Assembly (NCBI GenBank): GCA_017506845.1
Contig: JAFVMP010000070.1
Location: forward strand, 1-9,711
Origin: Campylobacter sp.
Lineage (GTDB): Bacteria; Campylobacterota; Campylobacteria; Campylobacterales; Campylobacteraceae
Direction: 5' to 3'
Length of the DNA: 9,711 nucleotides
The notes below the pieces were generated by a model. It made no database searches and was not told where the DNA came from. It saw only the letters and a program-made list of their open reading frames with translations. Below, piece after piece: positions 1-6,882 of this stretch (its first letter is position 1; each line of letters starts with the position of its first letter). A program made the translations under genes and the position numbers.

Positions 1-76
1 TAAGCGCTCTATCATTTACAATTGCGTTTGCGTGTGAATTTAGAGCCGCTACGTTTGTATTTATTCTAAAACCCAT
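1..76 (-). CDS. flaB: Flagellin, N-terminal fragment (gene runs off the left edge)
   Basis: Flagellin subunit of the polar flagellar filament, exported by the flagellar type III system. Only 25 codons lie in the window. They read MGFRINTNVAALNSHANA followed by IVNDRAL, which is the conserved D0 start of Campylobacter FlaA/FlaB flagellins; FlaC-type flagellins do not start this way. An AAGGA ribosome site (83–87) sits 6 nt before the ATG at 76. A sigma-54 promoter lies about 45 nt upstream of the start codon. In C. jejuni flaB is the sigma-54 flagellin and flaA the sigma-28 one, so flaB is the better guess, but that assignment rests on the promoter and a short N-terminus. In other Campylobacter species the labels may differ. 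That it is a flagellin is close to certain. Confidence 0.88.
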   Translation of the reverse strand, partial: MGFRINTNVAALNSHANAIVNDRAL

Positions 77-119
77 TATAAGTCCTTTTATAGAAATATT
101 ATTAAGTTATAAAAGCCCT

Positions 120-138
120 AAGCAAATGGTGTTCCAAA
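120..138 (-). promoter_or_regulatory. Sigma-54 (RpoN) promoter of the flagellin gene
   Basis: On the minus strand the sequence reads TTGGAACACCATTTGCTT. The -24 GG (135/134) and -12 GC (123/122) are exactly 12 nt apart, as RpoN requires, and the flanks fit TGGNNN-N5-TTGCT. The predicted transcript start is near 110, giving a leader of about 34 nt that contains the AAGGA ribosome site. In Campylobacter, RpoN with the FlgS/FlgR system controls middle and late flagellar genes. I found no sigma-28 type promoter for this gene on the minus strand. Confidence 0.88.
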
Positions 139-234
139 GTTTTGGTAGAAGTTTATAATAAACGATATTTTATAAGTTGTAATAAATTTTAATAGATTAT
201 CAAAATTTAAATCAATCTTGATATTATTCAAAAT

Positions 235-262
235 ATTACTAGCTAATAGATTAGCTAGTAAT
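235..262 (-). terminator. Hairpin ending the thi operon
   Basis: A perfect 12-bp inverted repeat, ATTACTAGCTAA / TTAGCTAGTAAT, with a 4-nt loop (247–250). It lies 29 nt past the small ORF stop and before the flagellin promoter. On the minus strand the 3' tail is ATTTTGAAT, a weak U-tract; on the plus strand there is no U-tract. It is therefore a likely but not strong intrinsic terminator for the leftward thi transcript. A second short hairpin (281–295, GCTAAA-TAT-TTTAGC on the minus strand) overlaps the small ORF stop codon and may contribute. Confidence 0.6.
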
Positions 263-290
263 GATTGGTTAAAAGTTTAAGCTAAAATAT

Positions 291-386
291 TTAGCCTTGT
301 TTAAATATTTTTCTAAAAATTGCTTTAATTTTAGCTATCATTGCGCTAAAAGGGCATTGACTACCACCTAAAACTGGATCATTCAT
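291..386 (-). CDS. Putative 31-aa cationic peptide, translationally coupled to thiH
   Basis: I do not recognise this small ORF. Its start overlaps the thiH stop as ATGA (386–383). An AGGAG (394–398) lies inside the last codons of thiH, 7 nt before the ATG, a near-ideal ribosome site. The peptide starts MNDPVLGGSQCPFSAM and continues as a basic amphipathic stretch, IAKIKAIFRKIFKQG. There is one Cys (11), and about five Lys/Arg against one Asp. Ile and Phe fall on one face of a predicted helix (I17, I20, I23/F24, I27/F28). It ends in TAA at 291, just before the operon hairpin. It does not resemble ThiE or ThiS. It could be a genuine small protein of the thi operon, the product of -1 slippage on thiH, or a chance ORF; the ribosome site and coupling favour translation. 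Confidence 0.5.
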   Translation of the reverse strand: MNDPVLGGSQCPFSAMIAKIKAIFRKIFKQG

Positions 387-1561
387 CTTGCTACTCCTGT
401 GTATATATAATCGCTCATTACTGGTGTTAAACCAGCATTTTTAATAGCGTTTTTCATCTGTTCTACATCTCTGCTATCGCTAATTTCAAACTGCCCATCA
501 CCCTTATTTTCATCATCTTTACCACCATGCTCACCGATTCCTACGCTTACTCCGGCTGAGACTTTAGTAACTCCTAAAGCTATTACATTATCTCTAAAAT
601 ACTCGCTTTCACGACTACTTAGCGTAATATTTGCATATGGTAAAAATAGCCTATAAGCAGCTATTACTTGAAGTAGTGCGCGCTCAGTTACATCGCGTGG
701 ATTTATGCGATTGTTATTAATGATTGGTCTAAGGCGTGGAACTGATATAGAGATCTCGGCGTGAGGATATTTAGCTTGAATTAAGCTAGCGTGTAACGCG
801 GTGCACATCGCATCGCATCTCCAATCATCAATCCCAAGAAGCGCTCCAAAAGCTACTCCACGCATTCCACCCATTAAGGCTCTTTCTTGAGCGTTAAATC
901 TATATGGAAACACACGCTTATTGCCGCCTAGGTGAATTTTGCCATATTTTATAGGGTTATATGTCTCTTGAAATACAGTAACAAAATCCACGCCACTAGC
1001 GTGCAAAATAGCATATTCATCGCTATTTAGTGGATAAATTTCAACTCCAACTATATCAAAATATCTCTTAGCAAGCTCGCAAGCTTTTGCTATGTAGCTT
1101 AGTGGGGTTTTGGTTTGAGACTCTCCTGTTAGGATTAAGATCTCTTTTAGTCCAGTTTTGGCTATGTTTTCTAACTCTTTGATTATATCATCTTCATCAA
1201 GTTGAGCTCTTTTTATATCATTATTAACATTAAATCCACAATAAACGCAGTTATTATCACAGTGATTGGCTATATATTGAGGTGTAAAAAGATAGATGTT
1301 TTTACCAAAATATCGCTCTTTAGTAGCCTTAGCTTTAGCCACCATCTCTTCAAGATAGTTTGCAGCTACTGGACTTAATAGCGCTTGAAGGTCGTTTAAG
1401 TTTAGATTATCCTTAGATAGAGCGTGTTCTACATCAGTAGCATTAAATTTATCAAATTCAACACTATTAGCAGCCCCAAGCACTCTTTGCATTATATTGC
1501 TATTTATTTGTTCTTGACCTTCTAAATACTCCATTGGATCGGTTTTTTGTATAAATTTCAT
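383..1561 (-). CDS. thiH: 2-iminoacetate (dehydroglycine) synthase ThiH
   Basis: Radical SAM enzyme that cleaves tyrosine to dehydroglycine (2-iminoacetate) and p-cresol, supplying the C–N unit of the thiamine thiazole. The 392-aa protein is close to the usual size (about 370–390). The [4Fe-4S] motif is C101-x3-C105-x2-C108 (HCDNNCVYCGFN), followed by a radical SAM barrel and a BATS-type C-terminal domain. The use of tyrosine rather than glycine oxidase (ThiO) suits a microaerobic or anaerobic cell. The ATG at 1561 follows the thiG stop directly (TAAATG), with AGGA in the thiG 3' end as ribosome site. The stop overlaps the start of the 31-aa ORF. The C-terminus (SDYIYTGVAR) looks complete rather than frameshifted. 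Confidence 0.96.
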   Translation of the reverse strand: MKFIQKTDPMEYLEGQEQINSNIMQRVLGAANSVEFDKFNATDVEHALSKDNLNLNDLQALLSPVAANYLEEMVAKAKATKERYFGKNIYLFTPQYIANHCDNNCVYCGFNVNNDIKRAQLDEDDIIKELENIAKTGLKEILILTGESQTKTPLSYIAKACELAKRYFDIVGVEIYPLNSDEYAILHASGVDFVTVFQETYNPIKYGKIHLGGNKRVFPYRFNAQERALMGGMRGVAFGALLGIDDWRCDAMCTALHASLIQAKYPHAEISISVPRLRPIINNNRINPRDVTERALLQVIAAYRLFLPYANITLSSRESEYFRDNVIALGVTKVSAGVSVGIGEHGGKDDENKGDGQFEISDSRDVEQMKNAIKNAGLTPVMSDYIYTGVAR

Positions 1562-2323
1562 TTACTGTCCTAAAAATCCAGTTAATGGTGAGCTAGCACT
1601 TGCTCTATTTTGCACTCTTCCAAGCTTTGCTAGATAGGCATCTCGTCCAGCTTCTACAGCCTTGCCAAAAGCTCTAGCCATAACTCTTATATCGCCTGCA
1701 GTTGCGATTGCTGTATTTGCCATCACAGCAGCACAGCCCATCTCCATTGCCTCACACGCTTGACTAGGGCGGCCAATTCCTGCATCTACTATTATAGGTA
1801 GTTCGATCTCATCTATTAGAATTTGAATCATATCTTTATTGCTTAGGCCTTTATTTGAGCCTATTGGTGCAGCTAGAGGCATTATAGCTGCTGCTCCAGC
1901 ATTTACCATATCGCGAGCAACTACAAGATCTGGCATCATATAAGCAAGCGGGATAAATCCATCACTAGCTAATAACTCTATAGCTTTTAGTGTTTCATAA
2001 TTATCTGGAAATAAAAATTTACTATCTCTAATTACTTCAATTTTAATCATATCTCCACATCCTAGCTCTTTGCCAAGACGAGCAATTCTTAAGGCTTCGT
2101 TGGCATCTCTTGCGCCACTTGTATTTGGTAGCAATGTGATATTTTTTGGTATGAATTTGGTTATACTAGCGTTTTGGTCTTGATTTACCCTTCTTATTGC
2201 TAGAGTAATAATTTGAGTTTTAGCCTCATCTATACAAGCTGATATTAGTTCAGGGTCAAATTTGCCACTTCCCATTATAAATCTAGAATCAAATAGCTTT
2301 CCACCTAAATTTAATTTATCCAT
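1562..2323 (-). CDS. thiG: Thiazole synthase ThiG
   Basis: Forms thiazole phosphate from 1-deoxy-D-xylulose 5-phosphate, dehydroglycine and the ThiS thiocarboxylate; a TIM-barrel enzyme that works in a complex with ThiH/ThiS. Its 253 aa match the family. Visible landmarks are FIMGSGKF (15–22), AIRRVN (42–47), the MIKIEVIRD strand whose Lys94 corresponds to the Schiff-base lysine, MPLAAPIGSNKG (148–159), VDAGIGRPSQA (179–189), MANTAIA (201–207) and the conserved SSPLTGFL tail. The start ATG overlaps the thiF 3' end by 8 nt, implying translational coupling; an AG-rich stretch in thiF precedes it. The gene abuts thiH with no gap. Confidence 0.97.
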   Translation of the reverse strand: MDKLNLGGKLFDSRFIMGSGKFDPELISACIDEAKTQIITLAIRRVNQDQNASITKFIPKNITLLPNTSGARDANEALRIARLGKELGCGDMIKIEVIRDSKFLFPDNYETLKAIELLASDGFIPLAYMMPDLVVARDMVNAGAAAIMPLAAPIGSNKGLSNKDMIQILIDEIELPIIVDAGIGRPSQACEAMEMGCAAVMANTAIATAGDIRVMARAFGKAVEAGRDAYLAKLGRVQNRASASSPLTGFLGQ

Positions 2324-3119
2324 TATTTTCTACTCTCTTTATTAAAATATCTAAAATTTGATTAGCCTGATGCATAGCACAAATTCCAACGCGTGGCGCC
2401 ATAAGGCCATTTCCTATGCTTGCAGCACTTTTTAAATCTCCACATATATAGAGATTTTTAGCCATTTTGATAGTCTTTATCTCATCACTTCTACCATATC
2501 CTGCCATACCACTAGCTGCTACTATGATCTTATTTTTTAGATTATTTATTAGCATTGCTTTGGCGTGTGGATTATCAAAGCATTCAGCTACTATATCGCA
2601 GCTATTAAATACTGAATTTACATTATTTTCATCAAGCTTTATCGTCTCTATCTCTACATTAACAAATGGATTTATTTTAGCAATTATATCTGCTAAAGCT
2701 TGGGTTTTATATTTGCCAATATCGTCGATGAAGTATTGTTGGCGATTTAAATTTGATGGATCAACAGTATCAAAATCAACTAATTTTAAATAGCTAACTC
2801 CTACTCTTGCTAAGGCAATAGCCACACTACTACCTAAGCCACCAAGACCAGCTATTCCAATTTTTGCACCATTTAGTGCGTCATTTATCTCAGGGCTATT
2901 TCTAGCTGCCATCATCTCTTTTAGGCACTCATTTTTTGGTATTTGACCCTTTTTGATGAATATTACACTATCATTATCATTTAGTTTTAGATTTTCATCT
3001 GTAGCAAAACCTTTATAAATAGTGATTGTATCATCACTAATGCCTAATTCAAGCCTTAAATCGTGTAAATTATCAGAATTTACTTCTTTTACTATTGAGT
3101 TTATTTTTATCTTTTTCAT
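2316..3119 (-). CDS. thiF: Sulfur-carrier adenylyltransferase ThiF (family 2) with N-terminal ThiS-like domain
   Basis: E1-like enzyme that adenylates the C-terminus of the ThiS sulfur carrier. With the ATG at 3119 it is 267 aa. Residues 1–60 (starting MKKIKINSIVKEV) form a ThiS/ubiquitin-like beta-grasp domain that lacks a terminal Gly-Gly. From about residue 85 comes a Rossmann E1 domain: GIAGLGGLGSS (88–98), NLNRQQYF (123–130), ECFDNP with Cys180, and GMAGYG. The paired zinc CxxC motifs of E. coli-type ThiF/MoeB are absent, as expected for family 2. A TTG at 3146 would add nine residues but has no ribosome site and precedes the natural start of the beta-grasp fold, so I rejected it. The ATG also lacks a Shine-Dalgarno and has a TATAAT only 7 nt upstream, so the mRNA may be leaderless. 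It is first in the thiF-thiG-thiH operon. Confidence 0.9.
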   Translation of the reverse strand: MKKIKINSIVKEVNSDNLHDLRLELGISDDTITIYKGFATDENLKLNDNDSVIFIKKGQIPKNECLKEMMAARNSPEINDALNGAKIGIAGLGGLGSSVAIALARVGVSYLKLVDFDTVDPSNLNRQQYFIDDIGKYKTQALADIIAKINPFVNVEIETIKLDENNVNSVFNSCDIVAECFDNPHAKAMLINNLKNKIIVAASGMAGYGRSDEIKTIKMAKNLYICGDLKSAASIGNGLMAPRVGICAMHQANQILDILIKRVENNG

Positions 3120-3126
3120 GAGCGTG

Positions 3127-3132
3127 ATTATA
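3127..3132 (-). promoter_or_regulatory. Putative -10 box of the thi operon
   Basis: TATAAT on the minus strand, preceded by a T-rich stretch (TTTTTTGGC), fits the Campylobacter sigma-70 pattern of a strong -10 with T-rich upstream DNA and no conserved -35. The last T is 7 nt from the thiF ATG, so transcription would begin at 3120 or 3119, at the start codon itself. A second TATAAT at 3195–3200 (minus strand) would instead give a leader of about 70 nt, still without a visible ribosome site before thiF. Confidence 0.55.
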
Positions 3133-3224
3133 GCCAAAAAAGACAAAATGGCTATTAAATGCGTAATTAAATTTTTGTAAAATTTAAACTAATGATTATA
3201 AAAATTTAGCTAGAATTATTGGCT

Positions 3225-3236
3225 TATAATTATAAT
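3225..3236 (+). promoter_or_regulatory. Putative -10 boxes of the rightward five-gene operon
   Basis: Two back-to-back TATAAT hexamers (3225–3230 and 3231–3236) stand just before the ribosome site AAGGG (3237–3241), which is 7 nt from the ATG at 3249. Use of the first would start the transcript near 3237, with a leader of about 12 nt that just keeps the ribosome site. The DNA upstream is AT-rich with A/T runs, as usual for Campylobacter sigma-70 promoters. The region is shared with the divergent thiF promoter. Confidence 0.55.
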
Positions 3237-3248
3237 AAGGGCTAAGAT

Positions 3249-4619
3249 ATGTTTGATACGATATTTAGAGAGTATGATATAAGGGGAATTTATCAAAAAG
3301 ATCTAAATGAGCAAAGCGTCAAAGCAATAGGGGTATGCCTTGGCAATGTGATGAAGGAGCGTGGGGTAAAGAGTGTTAGCGTAGGCTATGATGCTAGAAC
3401 ATCAGCGCCTAATCTTTTTAATTATTTAGTTAGTGGGTTAAATGCTGCTAAATTAGATGTTTATGATATTGGTATGCTTCCTACGCCTGTGGGGTATTTT
3501 AGTGTTTTTACCGATAAGTTTGATGCAAATGTAATGATTACAGGTAGTCACAATCCAAAAGAGTATAATGGATTTAAGATAACTATTAAAAAAGATAGCT
3601 ATTTTGGTGATGATTTACAAGCTTTAAGAGTTGCTGTAAATGAGTTTATCGCTAGTGGCGAGACGGTAAAAGATGATTTTAGAGCTATTAAATTTGATAT
3701 TTTAAGCTCATATGTGGATTTTTATGCTAAAGAATTTTCTCATCTTAAAGGATTAAAGACAAAGATTATATGCGATGCTGGCAATGGCGTAGCTGGTATA
3801 ACGCTTGAGCCAATTGCTAAAGCGTTAGGATTAGAGTTTAATATATTATATCCTAATCCTGATGGAGAGTTTCCAAACCATCATCCAGACCCAAGCGAAG
3901 AAGAGAATATAAAAGAGTTAAAAGCGGCTTTAAATAGTGGCTATGATTTGGGTTTTGGCTTTGATGGAGATGCTGATAGGATAGCAGTTCTTACGCCTAA
4001 AAGAAGTATAAAGGGTGATGATTTAGCCTATTTATACGCTAAGAATATGAAAAACCCAAGAGTTTTAGGCGAGGTCAAATGTAGTCAAAATATGTATGAT
4101 GAGATTGATAAAATCGGTAAAAGCTTTATGGGTAAAACTGGTCATAGCAATATCAAAAAAGCTATGAAAGAGTTAAATATAGATATGGCTGCTGAGGTTA
4201 GCGGGCATATATTTTTTAAAGAGAGATTTTTTGGTTTTGATGATGCAGTGTATGCGATGATAAGGGTTCTTGAGCTTGTAGCTAATGGATTTGATTTAGA
4301 TAGTGAATTAGATAAATTGCCTAAGCTATACTCAACTGATGAGATGAAGATTAAAACCAATGAAGAGTCTAAATTTAAGATAATAGAAGCTTTAAAAATT
4401 AGGTTAAATAAGCCAGATAATGGACTGCCAAAGATTATTGATATTATCGATATAGATGGGGTTAGGATTAAATTCCAAAATGGCTGGGGATTAGTAAGAG
4501 CATCAAATACAACTCCAGTTATAGTTACAAGATTTGAGGCAAATTCACTAGAAAATATGCAAGAAATTCAAAATGGAGTAATTGCTTTAGTAGAAAATAT
4601 TATGGCTAAAGAGATATGA
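3249..4619 (+). CDS. manB: Phosphomannomutase/phosphoglucomutase (AlgC/ManB family)
   Basis: Interconverts hexose 1- and 6-phosphates, feeding sugar nucleotides for lipooligosaccharide, capsule and glycans; cytoplasmic. The 456 aa carry all four alpha-D-phosphohexomutase landmarks: the phosphoserine loop TGSHNP (98–103, Ser100), the Mg-binding loop FDGDADR (238–244), the sugar-recognition loop EVSGH (316–320) and the phosphate-binding loop RASNTTP (418–424). The E-x-S-G-H type loop and the length resemble Pseudomonas AlgC, a dual mannose/glucose enzyme; GlmM (phosphoglucosamine) is less likely because its active-site loop normally reads SASHNP. Which sugar it prefers cannot be read here. It leads the operon and its stop overlaps queC as ATGA (4616–4619). 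Confidence 0.92.
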   Translation: MFDTIFREYDIRGIYQKDLNEQSVKAIGVCLGNVMKERGVKSVSVGYDARTSAPNLFNYLVSGLNAAKLDVYDIGMLPTPVGYFSVFTDKFDANVMITGSHNPKEYNGFKITIKKDSYFGDDLQALRVAVNEFIASGETVKDDFRAIKFDILSSYVDFYAKEFSHLKGLKTKIICDAGNGVAGITLEPIAKALGLEFNILYPNPDGEFPNHHPDPSEEENIKELKAALNSGYDLGFGFDGDADRIAVLTPKRSIKGDDLAYLYAKNMKNPRVLGEVKCSQNMYDEIDKIGKSFMGKTGHSNIKKAMKELNIDMAAEVSGHIFFKERFFGFDDAVYAMIRVLELVANGFDLDSELDKLPKLYSTDEMKIKTNEESKFKIIEALKIRLNKPDNGLPKIIDIIDIDGVRIKFQNGWGLVRASNTTPVIVTRFEANSLENMQEIQNGVIALVENIMAKEI

Positions 4620-5293
4620 AAAAAGCTCTATGTATAATTAGCGGCGGTATGGATAGTGCAGTAGCTGCAAGTATCGCTAAAAGTGAAGGCTATGAGATAG
4701 TGGCTTTGCATTTTGATTATTTGCAAAGAACTATGAAAAAAGAGCGTGAGTGTTTTGAAAAGATTGCCAATAGTCTTGGGGTAGTGGATAAATTTGTAAT
4801 TGATACTAGCTTTATAGCAGATGTAGGTGGTAATGCTTTAACAGATAAAAATATAAAAATACCTAAAAATGCATTACAAGATAAAGAACCACCAGCTACA
4901 TATGTGGCATTTAGAAATGGTATTTTTTTATCTATTGCTACGGGCATTGCACAAGTTCAAGGGTGTGAGGCTATATATATTGGATTAGTAGAAGCTGATG
5001 GGAGTGGCTATCCAGATTGTAGTAGCGAGTTTTTAGAAGCAATGAATAAAGCAGCAAATTTAGGCACTGGTTGTGATATTAAATTTAAAGCTCCACTTAT
5101 AGGATTATCAAAAGGACAGATTGTTGCAACTGCTTATAAATTAGGTGTGGATTTAGCTAATACTTGGAGTTGTTATGAAAATGAAGATTTAGCTTGTGGA
5201 GAGTGTGATAGTTGCTTATTAAGGCTTAAGGGTTTTAAAGAAAATAATCTAAATGACCCTATAGAGTATAAAAAAATTAAATTTAAGGATTAA
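4616..5293 (+). CDS. queC: 7-cyano-7-deazaguanine (preQ0) synthase QueC
   Basis: ATP-dependent conversion of 7-carboxy-7-deazaguanine to preQ0, a step in queuosine synthesis for GUN-anticodon tRNAs. The 225 aa match the family. The N-terminus has the PP-loop SGGMDS (9–14). Four cysteines, C186, C194, C197 and C200 ([16 protein letters not shown]), form the C-terminal zinc site. HFDYLQR (32–38) and [13 protein letters not shown] (123–135) match conserved QueC blocks. The usual FVPGRN block reads YVAFRN (96–101), a variant probably shared by relatives. The start overlaps manB by 4 nt and gltX begins 3 nt after its stop. No queD, queE or queF lies in the window. Confidence 0.96.
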   Translation: MKKALCIISGGMDSAVAASIAKSEGYEIVALHFDYLQRTMKKERECFEKIANSLGVVDKFVIDTSFIADVGGNALTDKNIKIPKNALQDKEPPATYVAFRNGIFLSIATGIAQVQGCEAIYIGLVEADGSGYPDCSSEFLEAMNKAANLGTGCDIKFKAPLIGLSKGQIVATAYKLGVDLANTWSCYENEDLACGECDSCLLRLKGFKENNLNDPIEYKKIKFKD

Positions 5294-5296
5294 ATT

Positions 5297-6586
5297 ATGT
5301 ATCGTTTTGCGCCATCGCCAACTGGTGATATGCATATTGGGAATTTAAGAGTTGCGATATTTAACTATATAGCCTCGCTTCAAGATAAGAGTGGATTTGT
5401 TTTGCGTATCGAAGATACCGATAAAGAAAGAAACATAGAGGGCAAAGATGAACAGATAATGGAGATTTTAAAGAAGTTTGGTATAAAGTGGGATACACTA
5501 TATTATCAAAGTAAAAATCTTAAATTTCATCAAGAATTTGCTGCTAGATTATTAATAGATAAAAAGGCATTTTTATGCTTTTGCGATGATGAAACATTGG
5601 AGGCTAAAAGGCAAGAAGCCGCTAAAAATGGTAAAGCATATAGATATGATGGAAGTTGTGAAAATCTAAGCGATGATGAGGTGTTAAACAATCCTCGCCC
5701 AGCAGCCTTAAGGTTAAAAGCACCAAAAACTACACAAAAATTTATTGATAAAATTAAAGGCGAGATAGTATTTGAACCAGAAAATATAGATAGCTTTGTA
5801 CTTTTAAGAGCTGATAAAACACCAACATATAATTTTGCTTGTGCGATTGATGATATGCTTGAAGGTGTTACAATGATTATAAGAGGCGAAGATCATGTAA
5901 GCAATACCCCAAAACAAAATTTAATCAGAGAAGCTTTAGGATATACTCAAGAGATTAGCTATGCTCACCTACCTATAATCTTAAATATGGAGGGCAAAAA
6001 GATGAGCAAAAGGGATAATAGCTCATCTGTTAGTTATCTTTTACAAAAGGGTTATATGCCTGAGGCTATTGCTAATTATTTAATATTAATTGGCAATAAA
6101 ACTCCATGTGAAATCTTTACTTTAGAACAAGCAGCTAGTTGGTTTGATATATCAAATATCTCACGCTCTCCAGCTAAATTTAGCGAAGAAAAATTAGCTC
6201 AAATTAACCGCGAACATATCAAACTTGCTAGTGATGATAGGCTAGTTGAGCTTGGATTTAGTTCGCCAGATTTAGCTAGATTTTATACTCAAGAAAGTAG
6301 CTTAATCCCTGAGATAATAGCTAAGATTGAAGCTATTAATGCTCCAAAAATTATCCCACAACAGTGGCAAAAAGAGGCTGATGAGATTCGTAAAGTCATC
6401 TTAAATATGCAGATTCCTCATAGCTTTGAAGAGCTTAAAATTGTAATAGCTGATGAGACAAATTTAAAAGGCAAATCCTTGTTTATGCCTCTTAGACTGC
6501 TTTTAACTGGAGCTGAGCATGGCCCAGAGCTTAAAGATCTATATCCGCTAATAAAATCAGATATCAAGGAGATTGTAGCCAAATGA
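5297..6586 (+). CDS. gltX: Glutamyl-tRNA synthetase (class I), likely the shorter GluRS2 type
   Basis: Charges tRNA with glutamate. The 429 aa include [14 protein letters not shown] with the HIGH-type motif HIGN at 13–16, [10 protein letters not shown] (37–46), [12 protein letters not shown] (196–207) and KMSKR at 235–239, followed by a full alpha-helical anticodon-binding region (about 270–429). Many epsilonproteobacteria carry two GltX proteins; in Helicobacter one (GluRS2) loads Glu onto tRNA-Gln for GatCAB amidation. The short length and the GDMHIGNLR context resemble GluRS2, but I infer this from memory. A C94-x-C96 … C121 set looks like the zinc knuckle of bacterial GluRS, with Asn at the position where I expect the fourth ligand. 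It is not GluQRS, which lacks the C-terminal domain. AAGGA (5285–5289) is 7 nt from the ATG. The stop overlaps yggT as ATGA. Confidence 0.96.
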   Translation: MYRFAPSPTGDMHIGNLRVAIFNYIASLQDKSGFVLRIEDTDKERNIEGKDEQIMEILKKFGIKWDTLYYQSKNLKFHQEFAARLLIDKKAFLCFCDDETLEAKRQEAAKNGKAYRYDGSCENLSDDEVLNNPRPAALRLKAPKTTQKFIDKIKGEIVFEPENIDSFVLLRADKTPTYNFACAIDDMLEGVTMIIRGEDHVSNTPKQNLIREALGYTQEISYAHLPIILNMEGKKMSKRDNSSSVSYLLQKGYMPEAIANYLILIGNKTPCEIFTLEQAASWFDISNISRSPAKFSEEKLAQINREHIKLASDDRLVELGFSSPDLARFYTQESSLIPEIIAKIEAINAPKIIPQQWQKEADEIRKVILNMQIPHSFEELKIVIADETNLKGKSLFMPLRLLLTGAEHGPELKDLYPLIKSDIKEIVAK

Positions 6587-6882
6587 CGATTTTATCCCAT
6601 TTTATAATATCAGTGGTTGATATTTTAGAAATAGTAATAAGAGCTTATACATTTATAATCATAGCTGCAGCGCTTGTTAGCTGGGTAAGACCAGATCCAT
6701 TTAATCCAATTGTTCAGCTGCTTTACCGTCTAACGGCACCAGCTTATGGATTAATTAAAAAGCTTAAAATTCCAACAGTTTTTGGTGGTATTGATATAGC
6801 GCCTATTATAATACTTCTTGCTTTGGAGTTTATAAATAGATTTGTATTAGGATTGCTTCGTGGGTTTGCTTATCAAATTTAG
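6583..6882 (+). CDS. YggT family inner-membrane protein
   Basis: A 99-aa membrane protein of the YggT/CCB3 family. It has a hydrophobic helix at about residues 15–34, the family signature [20 protein letters not shown] (34–53) on a short amphipathic loop, and a second hydrophobic segment at about 68–92. Bacterial relatives have been linked to osmotic stress, cell shape or division and, in chloroplasts, to cytochrome assembly; no enzymatic role is known. The ATG overlaps the gltX stop by 4 nt and the 3' end overlaps the slt start by 23 nt, so the three genes are translated together. A place next to a murein enzyme is consistent with an envelope role but does not prove one. Confidence 0.9.
   Translation: MTILSHFIISVVDILEIVIRAYTFIIIAAALVSWVRPDPFNPIVQLLYRLTAPAYGLIKKLKIPTVFGGIDIAPIIILLALEFINRFVLGLLRGFAYQI

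Noticed and set aside
151..170. Sigma-28 type -10 (CGATATT) on the plus strand
   Set aside because: It points away from the flagellin gene and toward no plus-strand gene; no matching -35 at the right spacing was found.
291..386. Remnant of thiE after thiH
   Set aside because: The peptide has no ThiE-like segment, and the frame and ribosome site are intact rather than decayed.
2467..2793. 108-codon plus-strand ORF inside thiF
   Set aside because: Antisense shadow of a well-supported ThiF; its translation has no recognisable domain.
3120..3146. TTG start giving a 276-aa ThiF
   Set aside because: No ribosome site; the nine added residues precede the natural first strand of the ThiS-like domain, and the TATAAT promoter lies within this extension.
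3120..3248. TPP riboswitch before the thi operon
   Set aside because: None of the conserved thi-box sequences is visible, and the likely leader is absent or under about 70 nt.
4142..4947. Minus-strand ORFs at 4142–4360 and 4717–4947
   Set aside because: They lie opposite manB and queC, whose catalytic motifs run unbroken through both stretches.
5297..6586. Glutamyl-Q tRNA-Asp synthetase, suggested by the queC neighbour
   Set aside because: GluQRS proteins are about 300 aa and lack the anticodon-binding region; this protein has the full C-terminal part.
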